Positions 45,268 to 57,551 of a stretch of DNA of 64,000 nucleotides are shown here, one piece after another. The stretch spans positions 1,612,001-1,676,000 of the forward strand of contig WBMQ01000002.1 in NCBI GenBank assembly GCA_016630905.1, given 5' to 3'. The first letter of the stretch is position 1, and each line of letters starts with the position of its first letter. A program made the translations under genes and the position numbers. The stretch comes from Capillidium heterosporum (lineage: Eukaryota > Entomophthoromycota > Entomophthoromycetes > Entomophthorales > Capillidiaceae). The notes under the pieces are model-generated. The model did no database searches. It had not been told where the DNA came from and saw only the letters and a program-made list of their open reading frames with translations.

Positions 45268-47332
45268 ATCTTATACTTTTATCGATATTAATTTTGGGTA
45301 TGAAGAGCTGGAATACAAATTTAAAGTTTAGTAAAAAGATATGTTTTCTACTTATATACAAATTTTCTAGAATAGCTACGTAGATATTTTTTTGGGGGAA
45401 TAACCTCCTAACCTGATAAACAAATGGATTCATTTGAATTTTTTTAATCCCTTTTGGTAGCCTATAGATATTAAACCTCCGACAGCTTCTAGCTCAACTT
45501 TCGGAAAGGGAAAGTTGTAGTTAAATTGCTATAAGGATTTTTAGACAAGCCTCATTTTAGTCTTATATGTTGTACGCTTCTAGTCTTCCAAATACATTTA
45601 CTGTATAGTTTGGAGGTGCTTATCCAATTTCAATAGATTGGATTGATGAATACTCGATTAGTTTGGTAGGTTGTAGCAAGGATCATATCCCTGAGTACTT
45701 TTTATAGATGATATGTATGGCAATATTGCTATATTTTAGATATATATGTGAAATTATTAGATATAATTACATAAACTTCTTCAAAGCTTCGGTATTATAC
45801 AAATTTGACAATGTGCGTCTTATGAAAAAGCCTACCATATATCGACCCATACATATTCATACAATCTAGACACATATAATACTTTACAGTTTATAACTTA
45901 CATATACAGTAAGCTGTATCAATTTTAAATTGTCTCAGCCTTATATAACTGAACAAGCTAAGCTACTAGTAGCAGTCGGTATGTAGCGAACTTTACTATT
46001 CAGTAGTAGTTATAGACAACATGGTAAAGGGGTAATTTATCCAAAAGGAAGTAAATCCTACAAAAGCTTTGAAAGGATTTGTGGAATTTTACGACCTTCA
46101 ACACTTTTAGCTTTGCTTCTGAATATGTCCATCTCCATCAACTACCCTAATTAAAACTTGCTGATACCATGTCTTATACTGAGTTGACCCGGTTCAAGCT
46201 CAGCTTTTTGCAAGGGTAAAACTGGTATACGAAACCTTTACCCTCTATTGATTTAAAATTTTGTATACGATGAAACTGCTGTTGGTGGGGAGAAATTTAA
46301 ATTGGGAGGATATGCCACCTCAGTTCTTTACCTTTATTGAAACATGGTAGGGTTGGATACTAAGTTGCTAAACAACCTAAAGCTACTTCTAGTCTAGAAC
46401 TTACTTTTGTAGATCAATAGCTAAACGCTCCTAATCCTACATCTCCTACTTCGATAATCTTATTTTGACTTACCCCCATCACCCAAATTGAAAAGCTTTA
46501 TATCGATTTCGATCTGGGATCGAAACTATTAGAGAATTGACTTGTACACATTCGATCGAGTTGGTTATTGTAAAGGTGGCCTGATCGAGCTATTGATTTT
46601 AGGAGAGTACTCAACTATCGTATATACCGTGTCTTTGCTGGAACTACTATTCTGAAAGTAGAGGAGCCATCTAAAGTATTTGGATGACAGTATGTTACTA
46701 GTCCAATAAGAAAAATTGATTTCAAGTGCACATCGGTCCAGATACTAACTTTCCTCAATCTTCTTTTGATGGAATCAGCGTACCTACAAACTTGCACTCT
46801 ATCTGAACTTCTGCTTCAGCTTTAAGTTGCAAATCATTTCAGTCAAGCCACAAAACCAAGAAACTTGTGTCCATTCACTACGCTCTTTTATATCTAAAAC
46901 TAGTCCTATATTACCTTTCCAGTTATTCAAGCTGTAGTGGAATTTAGACAGCTTCAAATCAGTAGTAAATTAGCAAGCGTTTTATATTTAATGGATATAC
47001 ATTTGGAAACCATCTGCGTTCAAAAGGCTTTTTACCTATTAAATAATTATCACTTAAAAACATAGCCATTACTATATAACTATACTCACATTGCAAATAT
47101 TATTCAATATATATACAATAAAAAATATCAAATGGCAGAAGAGTAAAAATTTAATTAGAATGAAAAGTTAAAGTTGTGGGTCCCAAACTAACGACGGCAG
47201 CTTCCCATATACCAAGTTGGCAGACCAAGGTACATGGGAATAATAAAAAGGAATGGCAGGACGCTACGATTTAAAATTTTAAGAGGGGAAATTTAAAGAG
47301 AAGAGGGCAATCCAAAGGTAGGCAAGTAAAAA
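45268..47332. other. intergenic, possibly with a decayed gene at 46.4-46.9 kb
   Basis: Mostly AT-rich. The part 46400-46900 has codon-like composition and reverse-strand fragments such as ERSEWTQVSWFCGLTEM and LKAEAEVQIECKFVG, but the frames do not join. It also holds a cluster of CGATC sites around a 19-base palindrome (see 46507). Confidence 0.35.
46507..46525. repeat. perfect inverted repeat with CGATC half-sites
   Basis: TTTCGATCTGGGATCGAAA: 8-base arms around TGG. Additional TCGATCGA (46552-46559) and GATCGA (46583-46588) copies follow. It could be a protein-binding site or hairpin; function unknown. Confidence 0.5.
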
Positions 47333-50300
47333 CTAGACCTTCTTAGCACCAACCTGGCCACCATCAGCCAGACTCTGTAGAGCTAGTTTGCGGCTCTCAT
47401 GAGGCAAACTCTCAAACAACTTCTTGAAGCCTTCGACAGCGGCCTTAGGGAACTTTTGGGCCGTCAACATCAAACCTTCGACGACGTTGTCAATTAAATC
47501 TTTACCAAGGAAGTTGACAAAATCCTCATGTTTAACTTGACTTAGGACCTGATGCACTTGGACATCTTCACTCTCATAAGCGTTGGTATCAAGCTTGAGT
47601 TGGCTAATGACGTACTTGTGGATATGTTCCTTGACTTGACTGCGGTCAAAGGTAGGGCAAACATCGGTAACATGCTTGATCAACGACTCTTCGACTAAGC
47701 GGCGCTGTAATCGGTTGTAGAAATACTTTCTAGAGTCGGACCACTCCAAGTCGTTACGGATACAGCCCTTAGCCTTCATACGGCCAGTACGGTCGTGTAA
47801 GTCGGCAAACTGAACGGCAATCTGGTTGTAGATAGGTAGCAAAAGCTCACCACGCTTGGTAAGTTTGGCTTGGATCTCTATACGCTCATCCTCCGACTTG
47901 CACAGATTGAGGCTTTGCTTCAAGTCGGCGTAGGTCTGGTCCAAACGTTCGATGGTGGCCAAAATCTGAGGTTTACGGTACTTGATCTCGACAATACCCT
48001 CCGGTTCCAGGACACCACCTCGAGACTTGACGTCGGCATACATCTCCATCATGTCGGGGTTGATGGTAGGGTCGACGACAACCCAAGCACCACCGCGCAA
48101 CTCTCCGTTAGGGACAATGTACACGAAGATGGGCTGTTTGTAGCTGCTCAAAGCATCGACGATGTAGGAACCGTACTTCAACACCTCGTTGTACATATCA
48201 CGTTGACCGCCAGAGAATCCACGCCAGTTGGCAAAGAGGATCAAGGGGAGCTGCTCGCCGTTGTTGAAGTCCTTGATGGCTTGCGAGGTCTTGTAGGCCG
48301 AGTTGGGATACCAAACCTGACCGGCTTCCACCATAGTTTGTTCTTCGGAGGACTGGTTGGCGGGATCAGCAGGGACGATGTGCTCGACTGAACGGGTTTC
48401 GACAGCGATGACACCAACCGGGACACCTCCGAGTCGGGCACGTCCGGTGATAACGGTGCGAGCCCATCCTGACAACGTCTCGGTGAAGGAGTCCTTGTCA
48501 AAGAACCCGGACTTCCAAGTCTGGGATTCATCGTCAAAGTGGCCGGCTAACCAATCCCTAGGATCCTGGGCACCTTTGGTAGGTTCAACGTCGATGGTAC
48601 GGTCGATGGGATCTACTGATTTGATGGTAGGCAGTGGCAGGTTCTTGGCCTTGGGGACATAGCTCAACCAGGTCAGTACCTTGTCGATGGAATCCAAGTC
48701 GTTCTCAGCAGTAAGATGACTGACACCGTTCTTGTACATGATCTGGGTACCTCCCAACTGCAAGTTGGAGCTGTAGACTTCACGGCCCAGTACCTTGTTC
48801 AAGGCGGGAGCTCCAGTGAGGATGATGGGCTGACCTTCGTTCTGGATCGTACGTTGACCTAGACGGACCAAGTAGGCACCGATACCTACACTGCGGCAAG
48901 TGACTACCGTAATCGTAAAGATATCTTCGTAGGCACGCGAAGTCTCACCGGCAATCATACCACTACCTCGCAAAGATTCGACACCTAGACCGTCGTCCTT
49001 ACCGATGATGGCATCGATGACGTAGATAGTCTCACCATCCAACTCACGTGGGGTGGCGTTGACACTACGACGACGCTCTCCGTTCAACTGGTTGTAGTCG
49101 GTTGCTGTCAGGTAGAGGTACTCGAAGCCTTTGTTGGGGTCGGCGGCGTCGGTCCACTTGACCTTGAACAGCGACTTGACTTCGTCAGCTAAGCCAATGC
49201 GAGCTCCAGAGTTGGCGGAAAGGTAGATACGAGGGATACCTAGGTTTCTTGCGTACTGGGTGGCCTTGAAGAAGAGGTAGTCCTCAGCAGGACCAAAGGA
49301 ACCGATTTTGAAGGTAATATCGTTGGCAATTACAATGGCCAGTCGACCTTCGGGGTACTCAGGAGTGAACATATTGAACTTCCAGGCTACCATACCACAG
49401 GTGTTGGACCCAGCTGGGCGCATCGACTCTTGTAAGTTGTCGTGCTCATCCAAGACTAATTCTTTGGCTTCCAATAAGGTGGTGGGAATAGTAATATCGG
49501 GGTGGCTTTCGATGTAGGTCTGCCACTGTAGGTTGAGGGACTGACGGAACAATTCGGGGAAGTCGTGGACGTAGGTCGTACCCATGATATGGGCTGCATA
49601 ACGCTTGGGCTGCAGCCACTCCTTGGGTTGGTAAGGAGTTAGCACGGGCTGTAGATGACGGGTAGCAGTCTGGCCCTGTAGGTCCTTGAGGATGATGACA
49701 TCGTCCTGGTTCTTGGTCTCTGAGTACATCTCGACAACTGGGACGTAGCCCGACACGTTGTTGATGCAGAAACGGATGGCCATAGGCTGCTCGGACTTGC
49801 GGCTACGGATGGTGAACCGGATCTCGGCTTCAGATACACGTAGGCGCCAGAGACGCTTGCCATGACGCATGATGTACTCCTGTAAAGCGTTGGTGACTTG
49901 CTCAGGCTCCAAGGCGAAGGTGGGGATGAAGCTGATAAAGAGCTGATTACAGTCACACTTGGGGTAGGTGGGAAGCAGCACCTCCAAGCCATCCAGAATG
50001 TCGCTGATCAGGCGATCACCTTCCGAAATCAGGAAATCCTGGGTTGGTGTGGTGGATCTAAGGCGACCAGGACGAACTAGGGCACGTACAAATATACGCT
50101 GGTCGGCCAAATTGTCCTTGCTTACACCGTGGTAGACGTGCAGCTGGCGGTTCTCGATGAAGCAGGGGGTCAAGTTGTAGTTGGACATACGGCTGAGTTC
50201 GAGCTGGTAGGCGGTAGCCGGCTCAATGTGACGTACAGTTTGATCTTCGCTGTAGTCTTCACGTTCGCGGAAGGTAAAGACGGCCGGCTGCTGGTCGTCA

Positions 50301-53300
50301 CGGGGGATGATGAAGGAAACCCTACGGATTCCACGGTTTCTAAGCTCAGCACTGTAGGTGTTGAGCAGTTGGAACATGGCCTTGGCCGCATCAGTGTCAT
50401 TAAGGCCATACAATGAACGGATGACGAAGCTGACGACGTTGGGGAAGTTGTCATCGTGGTTAGCTGCCAGCTCTTCGGCTTTGGCTGTGCCGAATACATC
50501 GAGGATCCGGGACATCTGATCGTGGATGTTCTCCAATGCGTCGAATGCAGCCATAACTCCCTTACGCTTGGGTAGACTCTCGATATTCTTGACCATGTAA
50601 CTGAGATCGGAGATACTAGCAACGCGGTTCTTCTGGGAAAGGGCTCCCGAGGCCTTTAGGTTGTCGATGGAGTAGTCGTGCAAGGTGAAATTCCACTCCA
50701 AAATGGAATCTTTGTTGTTTTCAGAGAGATGGTGGTTAGTCTCAATGATCTCGTAGGCATGGTAGGAACGTCTAGCGTAAACCTCCATGGCGGCCATTCT
50801 TAGATAGACGTTGTCGTCAAAGAAGAAGTTCTGCAGCACATCTTCGACGTTGAAGTTGGTGACAACCAAATCTTTCATTGAATCGTAACTAGGGGTACGG
50901 AAGTCTTGACCTCCACCGTAGAAACTCTCGGTTACGGAGCTGAGGAGGATCTGACGCATCTGGCTACGACGTTCTTCCAAGGAAGGCAGTTGACTACGGA
51001 TAAGCATCTCACGGGCCTTTAAAGCAACCTTGGAGGTATCTCGGGTGTTGAGGGAAGCCAGCTGCTTGAAGATGGGGCTGTAGATCGACTCTATCTGACC
51101 GTTGACGTTCTCAAAGTTGATGTGGCTCATCAAAAATAAGATCAAGTTGTTCTTGCTGGCAACGCGGCTATGGGAGAGCACGATGTTGACTACCTCCTCC
51201 AAGGAGTCCTTGTTTGCATCTCGTAAAGCCAAGACAGCCTCCTCCTGGCGAATGTTGGGTTTATCGAACACCTGTTCGACCTGGTAGTACTTCTCGAGGA
51301 AACCCTTGACCACCTGCTTCTCGTGGTAGGACAAACCTTCAGCGTAGTCCTCCAAGACCTTACTGACAGGGGCAATACTAGTGAGGAATTTAGTCAAATC
51401 AGCAGGTTGCAGGTTGGTGCGGCAGAAGTTCTCGATGACGTTGCGGAGTAGTGGAGTGGGGAAGTCCTTACGCTGGGCTTGAGCGTCATCTAAGATCCGA
51501 TGGAGTTCAGACTCAACTGAGGCGGGTATACGTCCACTCAAGGAGGCTAAAATCTCATTCATCTCTAGGTAAGGGAGCTCGGGGCTTCTTAAAAGCTCAA
51601 ATAGACTCTTGATGTTACTCTGCAAGATAACTTGATTGTCGAAACCGTTAAGGGTCCAGTCGATGACCTGGGTAACCTGGCGGAGTCGCTGGTGGACTTT
51701 GCTGGCCTGGATGTGGGGGGTGCCGAAGGTGGGGAGTTGTCCGGTGAAGGGGGCAGCGTGGTTAACACGACTAGGGTCATCCAAGGTAAGAATACCGAGA
51801 ATATCACCAGCTTCCAAGGTGGATCCGGGCTGCTTGATGAACTGCACAGTACCGTTTTCAGTAGCTACCAAGGGCATAATCATCTTCATGACTTCGATCT
51901 CAGCGTACGCTTTGCCAGCCTCGATATGGTCTCCGGATTCGACTAAGAACTGGACCAACTTACCAGGAGATGGAGAACGAAGCTGAGTAGGGTCATTCTC
52001 CTGCTCCAACAAACAGGTCTTGCCGTCGATCATTACACGGGAGCTGCCTACCTCTTCACGGCAGTACATAGTGTGACTGCGACCATCCAGAAGAATAAGG
52101 AAGCCACCGTCGGAGAGCTCCTTAATCTCGATCTGGGCCTTGGATCCGTTGATGAACAGGTTGTAGTTACCAGGTCCAGAGGCAGTGGCAGCAAAGTTGT
52201 ATCGGCTACCCTCGTAGATGAAGTCGATGTGGAAGTTGTCTTCAAGGTATCCTTGCTTAGAACCTGTCCCTTCTGTAAGGAAGCCTTGTATTCGGTACGG
52301 TACTTTTCGCAGGTGGTATGGGCCTTGTAAGCCGCACCACAGAGTACAGCCAAGGTGGTGTCGGGCCTCTCAGCCGTCAACTTGGCTGAAATAAGAGTAT
52401 CCAACCAACCGGTGTTGATGGTGTTGTCGGTGAACTCGTTGGTTTCCAAAAGTCGAATCAGGTATTCGACAGTCGTACGGAAATCACCACGGATGGAAAG
52501 TTCCTTCAGAGCTACTACCATATTCTTTCTGGACTGCTGACGGTTTTCACCAAAGGCAAAGATGTGCCCGAACTGGGAGTCGGCAAACTCGTGAAGTCCA
52601 CCGTTAGAGGATACTGAGAAATAACCCCAGACGTTGGTGCTACTACGGAAGTTTAGATCCTGCATGATACCACCACTGGGCTTGAAACCAGCATCTGGGT
52701 TCTCGGCAGTGATACGTACGGCGATGACGTGACCTTGGGGGGCTGGCTTACGCTGAACTTCGTGGCTCTGTGGGCTGGCAAAGTCAAAATCGATCTCATT
52801 GGTACCGTTGGGGTTCAGACCGTACAGTAAACGCACGTCACGGATACGGTGGAGTGGGATACCCATAGCTACTTGGAGCTGGGCGGCCGGCAGGTTGACA
52901 CCTGAAACGATTTCGGTGGTAGGGTGCTCTACCTGCAACCTAGGGTTCAATTCCAAAAAGTAGAACTTGTCATCAGAGTGGGAGTACAAGTATTCAACAG
53001 TACCGGCACTGACATAGCCTACCAGCTTGGCGAGACGGACAGCTGCTTTTTCCATCTGTTCGAAGGTATCGGGCTTGGCAATGGTGACTGGGGCTTCTTC
53101 AATGATCTTCTGGTGACGACGTTGTACGGAACAATCGCGACCAAAGATGGAGATGGCGTTACCGTACTGATCGGCCAACAGCTGGACTTCCAGATGGCGG
53201 GAGTTTCCGGCTAACTTCATAATAAATATGGGAGACCCGGGTACCTCATTCTTAACTTGACTGAAGGCCTGAGCGAAGCTCTCCTCATCTTCAACCTTAC

Positions 53301-54206
53301 GAATACCTTTACCACCTCCACCTTCGGAGGCTTTGATCATAACCGGGTAGCCGATTTCCTTGGAACGTTCGAGACCTTCCTCAACTGTGGTGACACAGGC
53401 TTTGGCGTAGGCTTCGTCGGGGACTGTGATAAAGCCGTTTTCATCTTTGACGGTATCGGAGATATGATGGCCACTCCAACCTAAAGTGGGGACTTGGGCC
53501 GACTGGGCGACAATGGTGGATGAGATTTTGTCACCTAGGGATCGCATAGCAGATCCTGGAGGACCTATGAACACTGCTTTATTTTTGCTTTTTTGTAAGG
53601 ACTCTGGTAGCTTTGGGTTTTCGGAAGCGTGACCCCTTTACAGATGTTAGTACCAGTATATTTGCTACAACTTACCATCCAGCCCTGAATAAGTTGAATA
53701 AAGTTGGAAAGTTGTTGTTAGTAAACGGTTGTTTGAATAAAAATAAGTAGTTACCAGATGGCCTAATTCAAAAGTTAGATAAATATAACCAAAATAGCTT
53801 ACGTGGACACCAGTCCTCTCGGCGATATCGACGATAAGGTCAACGTTAGCGTAGTTGTTGTTATTTGTACCACCGGGTACTTCGACGTACTGATCAGCCA
53901 TACGGATATACTCGGCATTGGCCTTCAAATCTTCCGGTGTGGCCATAACGGTGAACTCGATCGCCCTCTCGTTGCCAAAAGTCTCGTAAGCCCACTTGCG
54001 GACTGAACGGATCTCTTTGACTGCACCGATACCGTTGTTGGCGATCAATACTTTTGTGATTACGGTGTGACCGCCACTCGATTTGATGAAGTCGGTGACT
54101 GGCCCACTCTCGGCTGTTTCAATGGTGTTGCCACCTTACAAATAAAAGTTATTGACTGACAAGCTGATACCAACTTACCTAGGAATTTGGGGTTTACTGC
54201 TGCCAT
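47333..54206 (-). CDS. ACC1: acetyl-CoA carboxylase, fungal/animal multidomain type
   Basis: Makes malonyl-CoA from acetyl-CoA, the committed step of fatty-acid synthesis; cytosolic. Order: start [20 protein letters not shown]; biotin carboxylase domain with [87 protein letters not shown] and [16 protein letters not shown]; biotinyl carrier site EVMKMIMP; the long central region; carboxyltransferase domain with [57 protein letters not shown] and [16 protein letters not shown]. The C-terminus is GGQVGAKKV. Introns occur only at the 5' end and include two micro-exons. Near 52232-52240 the frame must shift between SKDTLKT and FHIDFIYEG. Length of about 2,240 residues is typical. Confidence 0.97.
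53676..53762 (-). other. ACC1: two consecutive micro-exons of ACC1 (8 and 9 bases)
   Basis: Exon GCCATCTG at 53755-53762 and exon GGCTGGATG at 53676-53684, each bordered by AG and GT with GTAACT and GTAAGT donors. Joined to the flanking exons they give H-A-I-W-A-G-W-G-H-A-S-E, the invariant block of biotin carboxylase. Without both, the frame or the motif is lost. Confidence 0.9.
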
Positions 54207-56348
54207 TATTTTAGTTGAATTTTGCTATCTTAAACTGTTCTGCCTAACGAGCTGGTGCGGGTTGTTAACACTAATTTGAGATGACAAAGATAAGCCTACC
54301 TTAATGATTTTCGTTTTGAGTTCTTTGCTATAAACAAGGAGATTGATCTGCAATTGGCACTTTCGGTTGCGTCCTGCTATTTATACCACTTTTATAAATT
54401 TAAAGGATTAGTTTCACCCCTAAAGGAACTTATCTCAATAGTAAGCGTGGGAATTTCTTTTTCAGTCAATTAGATCTTCCAATTTTTGATTTCGCATCCT
54501 TTATTGGTTAGTCCTAAATCGTAATCTCAAATCTAAGTGATTTCAATTAGCTAATCAGGATTTCGGGCCAACGTAAAATGAATCTATAGCCAATCATTTG
54601 ATGTAAACCCTCTACTATTACGTTAGAAATGCTTGTTCTCATTGAGCTGGACAAGGGATGATTTATCCTTCTAGATTATTCTATATCGAATACTTTATTT
54701 GTGATAGTAATTGGAAATTTTATATGGTTCAAACGGATCCCTACATGTTAGTATCTCTAGTATCCCTTAAAAGCTGAGGATTAGGGCCTAAAGGTATATC
54801 TGTAATTGAATGCAAACATTTGCTAATAGGGGATTGAGTTTAAGGGGTAGGGTGACGATACAAGATAGATAAGCCAACCCAGCCCTGAAAGTTGCTATCA
54901 GTTATCGTAAAATTAGATAGCAACACTTAAACCGTAATTTTTCTTTGTATGATGACACTTTGTATAACAAAGGGTGTCTAAAAATATGCTTTAAACGAGT
55001 ACCGTTTCAATTATGAGAGCAAGAACGTAGGTGGTGTCAGCAGAGTATACTTTATACCTCTTTTGGTAGCCATCACCTAGGAGGTATAAATTCTCCATAA
55101 AGTTTTACGGATAAAAGGGCCTTCAAATCATTGGGAGTGTAAATAAATCATTGGTTACAGATCCTTAAATAATGCAAAGTCTAGAAGAAACATATATACG
55201 AGAGGTATTTTTACGATGGCTATTTATATGTTCTATGTTCTTTTTATTCTGAACAATTGATTTAGATATGCAATTACCTTCAAAAGCTTCTATACTTTTC
55301 TAATTAATAAATCGTAGTAGTTGCCAAAAATAGAGAATCGTTAGAATATATAGCTGCATCCTTGTTAACTTTAATACTATACATTCAATTTAAATATACT
55401 TCAACTGACTAACCATATTTTGTTAACAAATCAATGTATTTTAGTCTTTTGTACGAATGGTGATGTAGAAATGATTTTAAAAGTTGCTGATAGTGATAGC
55501 AATCAATAATCATAGAGAAATGGCACTTGCTATGAATTTGTATCTAAACATATAAAACTTAGAATTAGAATCCTTTTAGGGTATATTTTAAACCACACTC
55601 ACCCATAGTTAATTTGTAGTCTAAGGTTTGTTGTATTGGAAGTAGGCTGTAGATGAAATCGAGATGGGAAAACGTGGCTTATATCTCAACCAACCTACTA
55701 GCTTTGAAATCAAGGAAATGATTAATAAACCAACTCAATTCCAACTTTGAGATGGATTTCTTATCAGGCTAGTAATTGAAAATACAAGTAGATACTCAAT
55801 GTTTCATCGTAGTATAAGCAACTTAAAGATACTTTGATGGAATTAGTAAATGTAAAATAGAAGAGTCTATTACATGAGTTAGCTTAACAGAAATTTTAAA
55901 TTACACCAACATATGCATATAACTAACTTTGTGCTGTATTGATATTTTAGCAATCAGTTATGAATTGAAAGTATATCCGTAATCAAAGTACGGATAATTC
56001 AATCCATTTTGCCATGAGGTAAAACTTTAATTTTGCTTCATATCCAAATTTACACATGATAGACTTAACTTATTTCCACAAACCTCTTGATGAGACCCTT
56101 TAATATCAAAGCCTGACTTACTATACAATAGTTAGCCTACATATACTAAAATTTGAAATTTATCAATACAAAATATCCGTACAATTGAATGAGAAAAGAA
56201 ATTATGACCAATATCGAGAAAGCTGTTTAATATGGTTTATTCAGTAGATAGTATATATAGCTATATTAAATATACTTTCAGCTAATCAGTAAAACTATAA
56301 TCAATTAATCAATTAGTATACTTGAATTTTCTTTAGAAGAATCAATAA
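54207..56348. other. intergenic
   Basis: About 2.1 kb, AT-rich, divergent promoter of ACC1 on the left and tRNA-His on the right. Contains a 10-base-pair hairpin at 55051-55090. No gene frame. Confidence 0.4.
55051..55090. repeat. hairpin-forming inverted repeat
   Basis: Arms TTTATACCTC (55051-55060) and GAGGTATAAA (55081-55090) are perfect reverse complements around a 20-base loop. Neighbouring GTAGGTGGTG (55028-55037) and CATCACCTAG (55071-55080) are also nearly complementary. Confidence 0.5.
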
Positions 56349-56421
56349 GCTGACATGGTGTATTCAGGATGCACTACTTATTGTGGTTGAGTGAGTTCTG
56401 GTTCGAATCCAGATGTTAGCG
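56349..56421 (+). tRNA. tRNA-His (anticodon GTG)
   Basis: Complete cloverleaf. Acceptor GCTGACA/TGTTAGC (7 pairs, one G-T), D arm GTGT/GCAC, anticodon stem ACTTA/TGAGT around loop TTGTGGT with anticodon GTG, 4-base variable loop, T arm TCTGG-TTCGAAT-CCAGA. The B box GGTTCGAATCC is perfect and the A-box region is recognisable. A run of five T lies about 14 bases downstream for Pol III termination. No intron. The discriminator base is G, whereas eukaryotic tRNA-His usually has A73. Confidence 0.93.
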
Positions 56422-56656
56422 AATATTTGCATACATTTTTACTATTGTATTATTTTTGCTACTAGTTTACAAATTTACATTACTTTCAAAAACTGCATAT
56501 TCCATTTCCCCGATCCTATTCCAATAGCTTCAGACCAACTGATGGTTTCAGCCAAGTTCCTTGACAGGAGCATAAATTTAGCCAACCAGAAACAGAAAAG
56601 TTTCAAGTCCAAGTTTATTGCAGCAAGCTCAAATTTCATAAATACCAACCTCAAAG

Positions 56657-57551
56657 ATGAACCCCGACGAAGACACCGAATGGAACGATATCCTACGACA
56701 GAAAGGTATTCTGCCCCCAAAGGAACCTAGTGCCAAAGAATTGATAGAAAAAGCTATCGATGAAGTCTTGGAGGAGCGCGAGTTGCGCAAGCAATCCAAG
56801 TACGAAGACATGGACTTGGAAGACTTGGAGGAATTGGAAGAGTTGGGTATCGAGGAAGATGAGAGGATCCTTATGGCCTACAAGTAACATGTATATATAT
56901 ATGTATCTAATTTTTAGAGCAAAGCGTATGGAAGAATTCAAAAAACAGTTTTCGTTGGAAAAGTTTGGGTCTGTCTATCAAATTTCCAAACCAGACTTTG
57001 TAAAGGAAGTTACCGATGCAAGTAATGATAATCCAGTTATAGTACATCTATTTAAAGACAGGTAAATTTTATTTTTCAGCTATATCTCAAACCAAAAAGT
57101 TATTTGGCTTGTCGTCAGCTAAACCGACACTTGGAAACTTTAGCAGCCAAGTACAAGGCTACCAAATTCGTAAAGATAATAAGTGATTTGTGTATCGAGA
57201 ATTACCCCGATAGAAACCTACCCACCCTCATTATCTACAACGAAGGCACCGTCAAGCACCAACTGACCCGTATGCAGACGAGTTTATCAGGTGAACTCAA
57301 CGTCAAGCTTCCCGGTAAATTTTAATGAAATTTTTTAGCTTATTGTTAAATTAGAGTTGGAGAAATTGTTGCGATCTTACGAAGTCATCAGTGATGATCC
57401 GGCTGCTGAAAGAGCAAGAAAGGATGCTCGTAAACAGGACAAGCTTCTAGAAGAGGAGAACCTCAAGAAACCTAATCAAAAGTCTATTCGGTCGGGAGGT
57501 AGGTACAGTAACAACCTTTCTGATGATGATGAAGGGGATTATTCGGATTAA
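56657..57551 (+). CDS. PLP2: phosducin-like protein 2/3 (PLP2, PDCL3/VIAF)
   Basis: Thioredoxin-fold co-chaperone of the CCT chaperonin assisting actin and tubulin folding; essential in yeast. Starts MNPDEDTEWNDILRQKGILPP, the family signature, then KYEDMDLEDLEELEELGIEEDERI, RMEEFKKQFSLEKFGSVYQI, PVIVHLFKDS, YLACRQLNRHLETLA, FVKIISDLCIENYPDRNLP (conserved NYPDxNLPT) and LIIYNEGTVKHQL. It ends with an acidic tail DDDEGDYSD. Four exons with introns of about 34-43 bases. About 245 residues, standard length. Confidence 0.94.

Noticed and set aside
47870-53484. Many long open frames antisense to or overlapping ACC1
   Set aside because: Explained by the biased codon use of ACC1 on the other strand.
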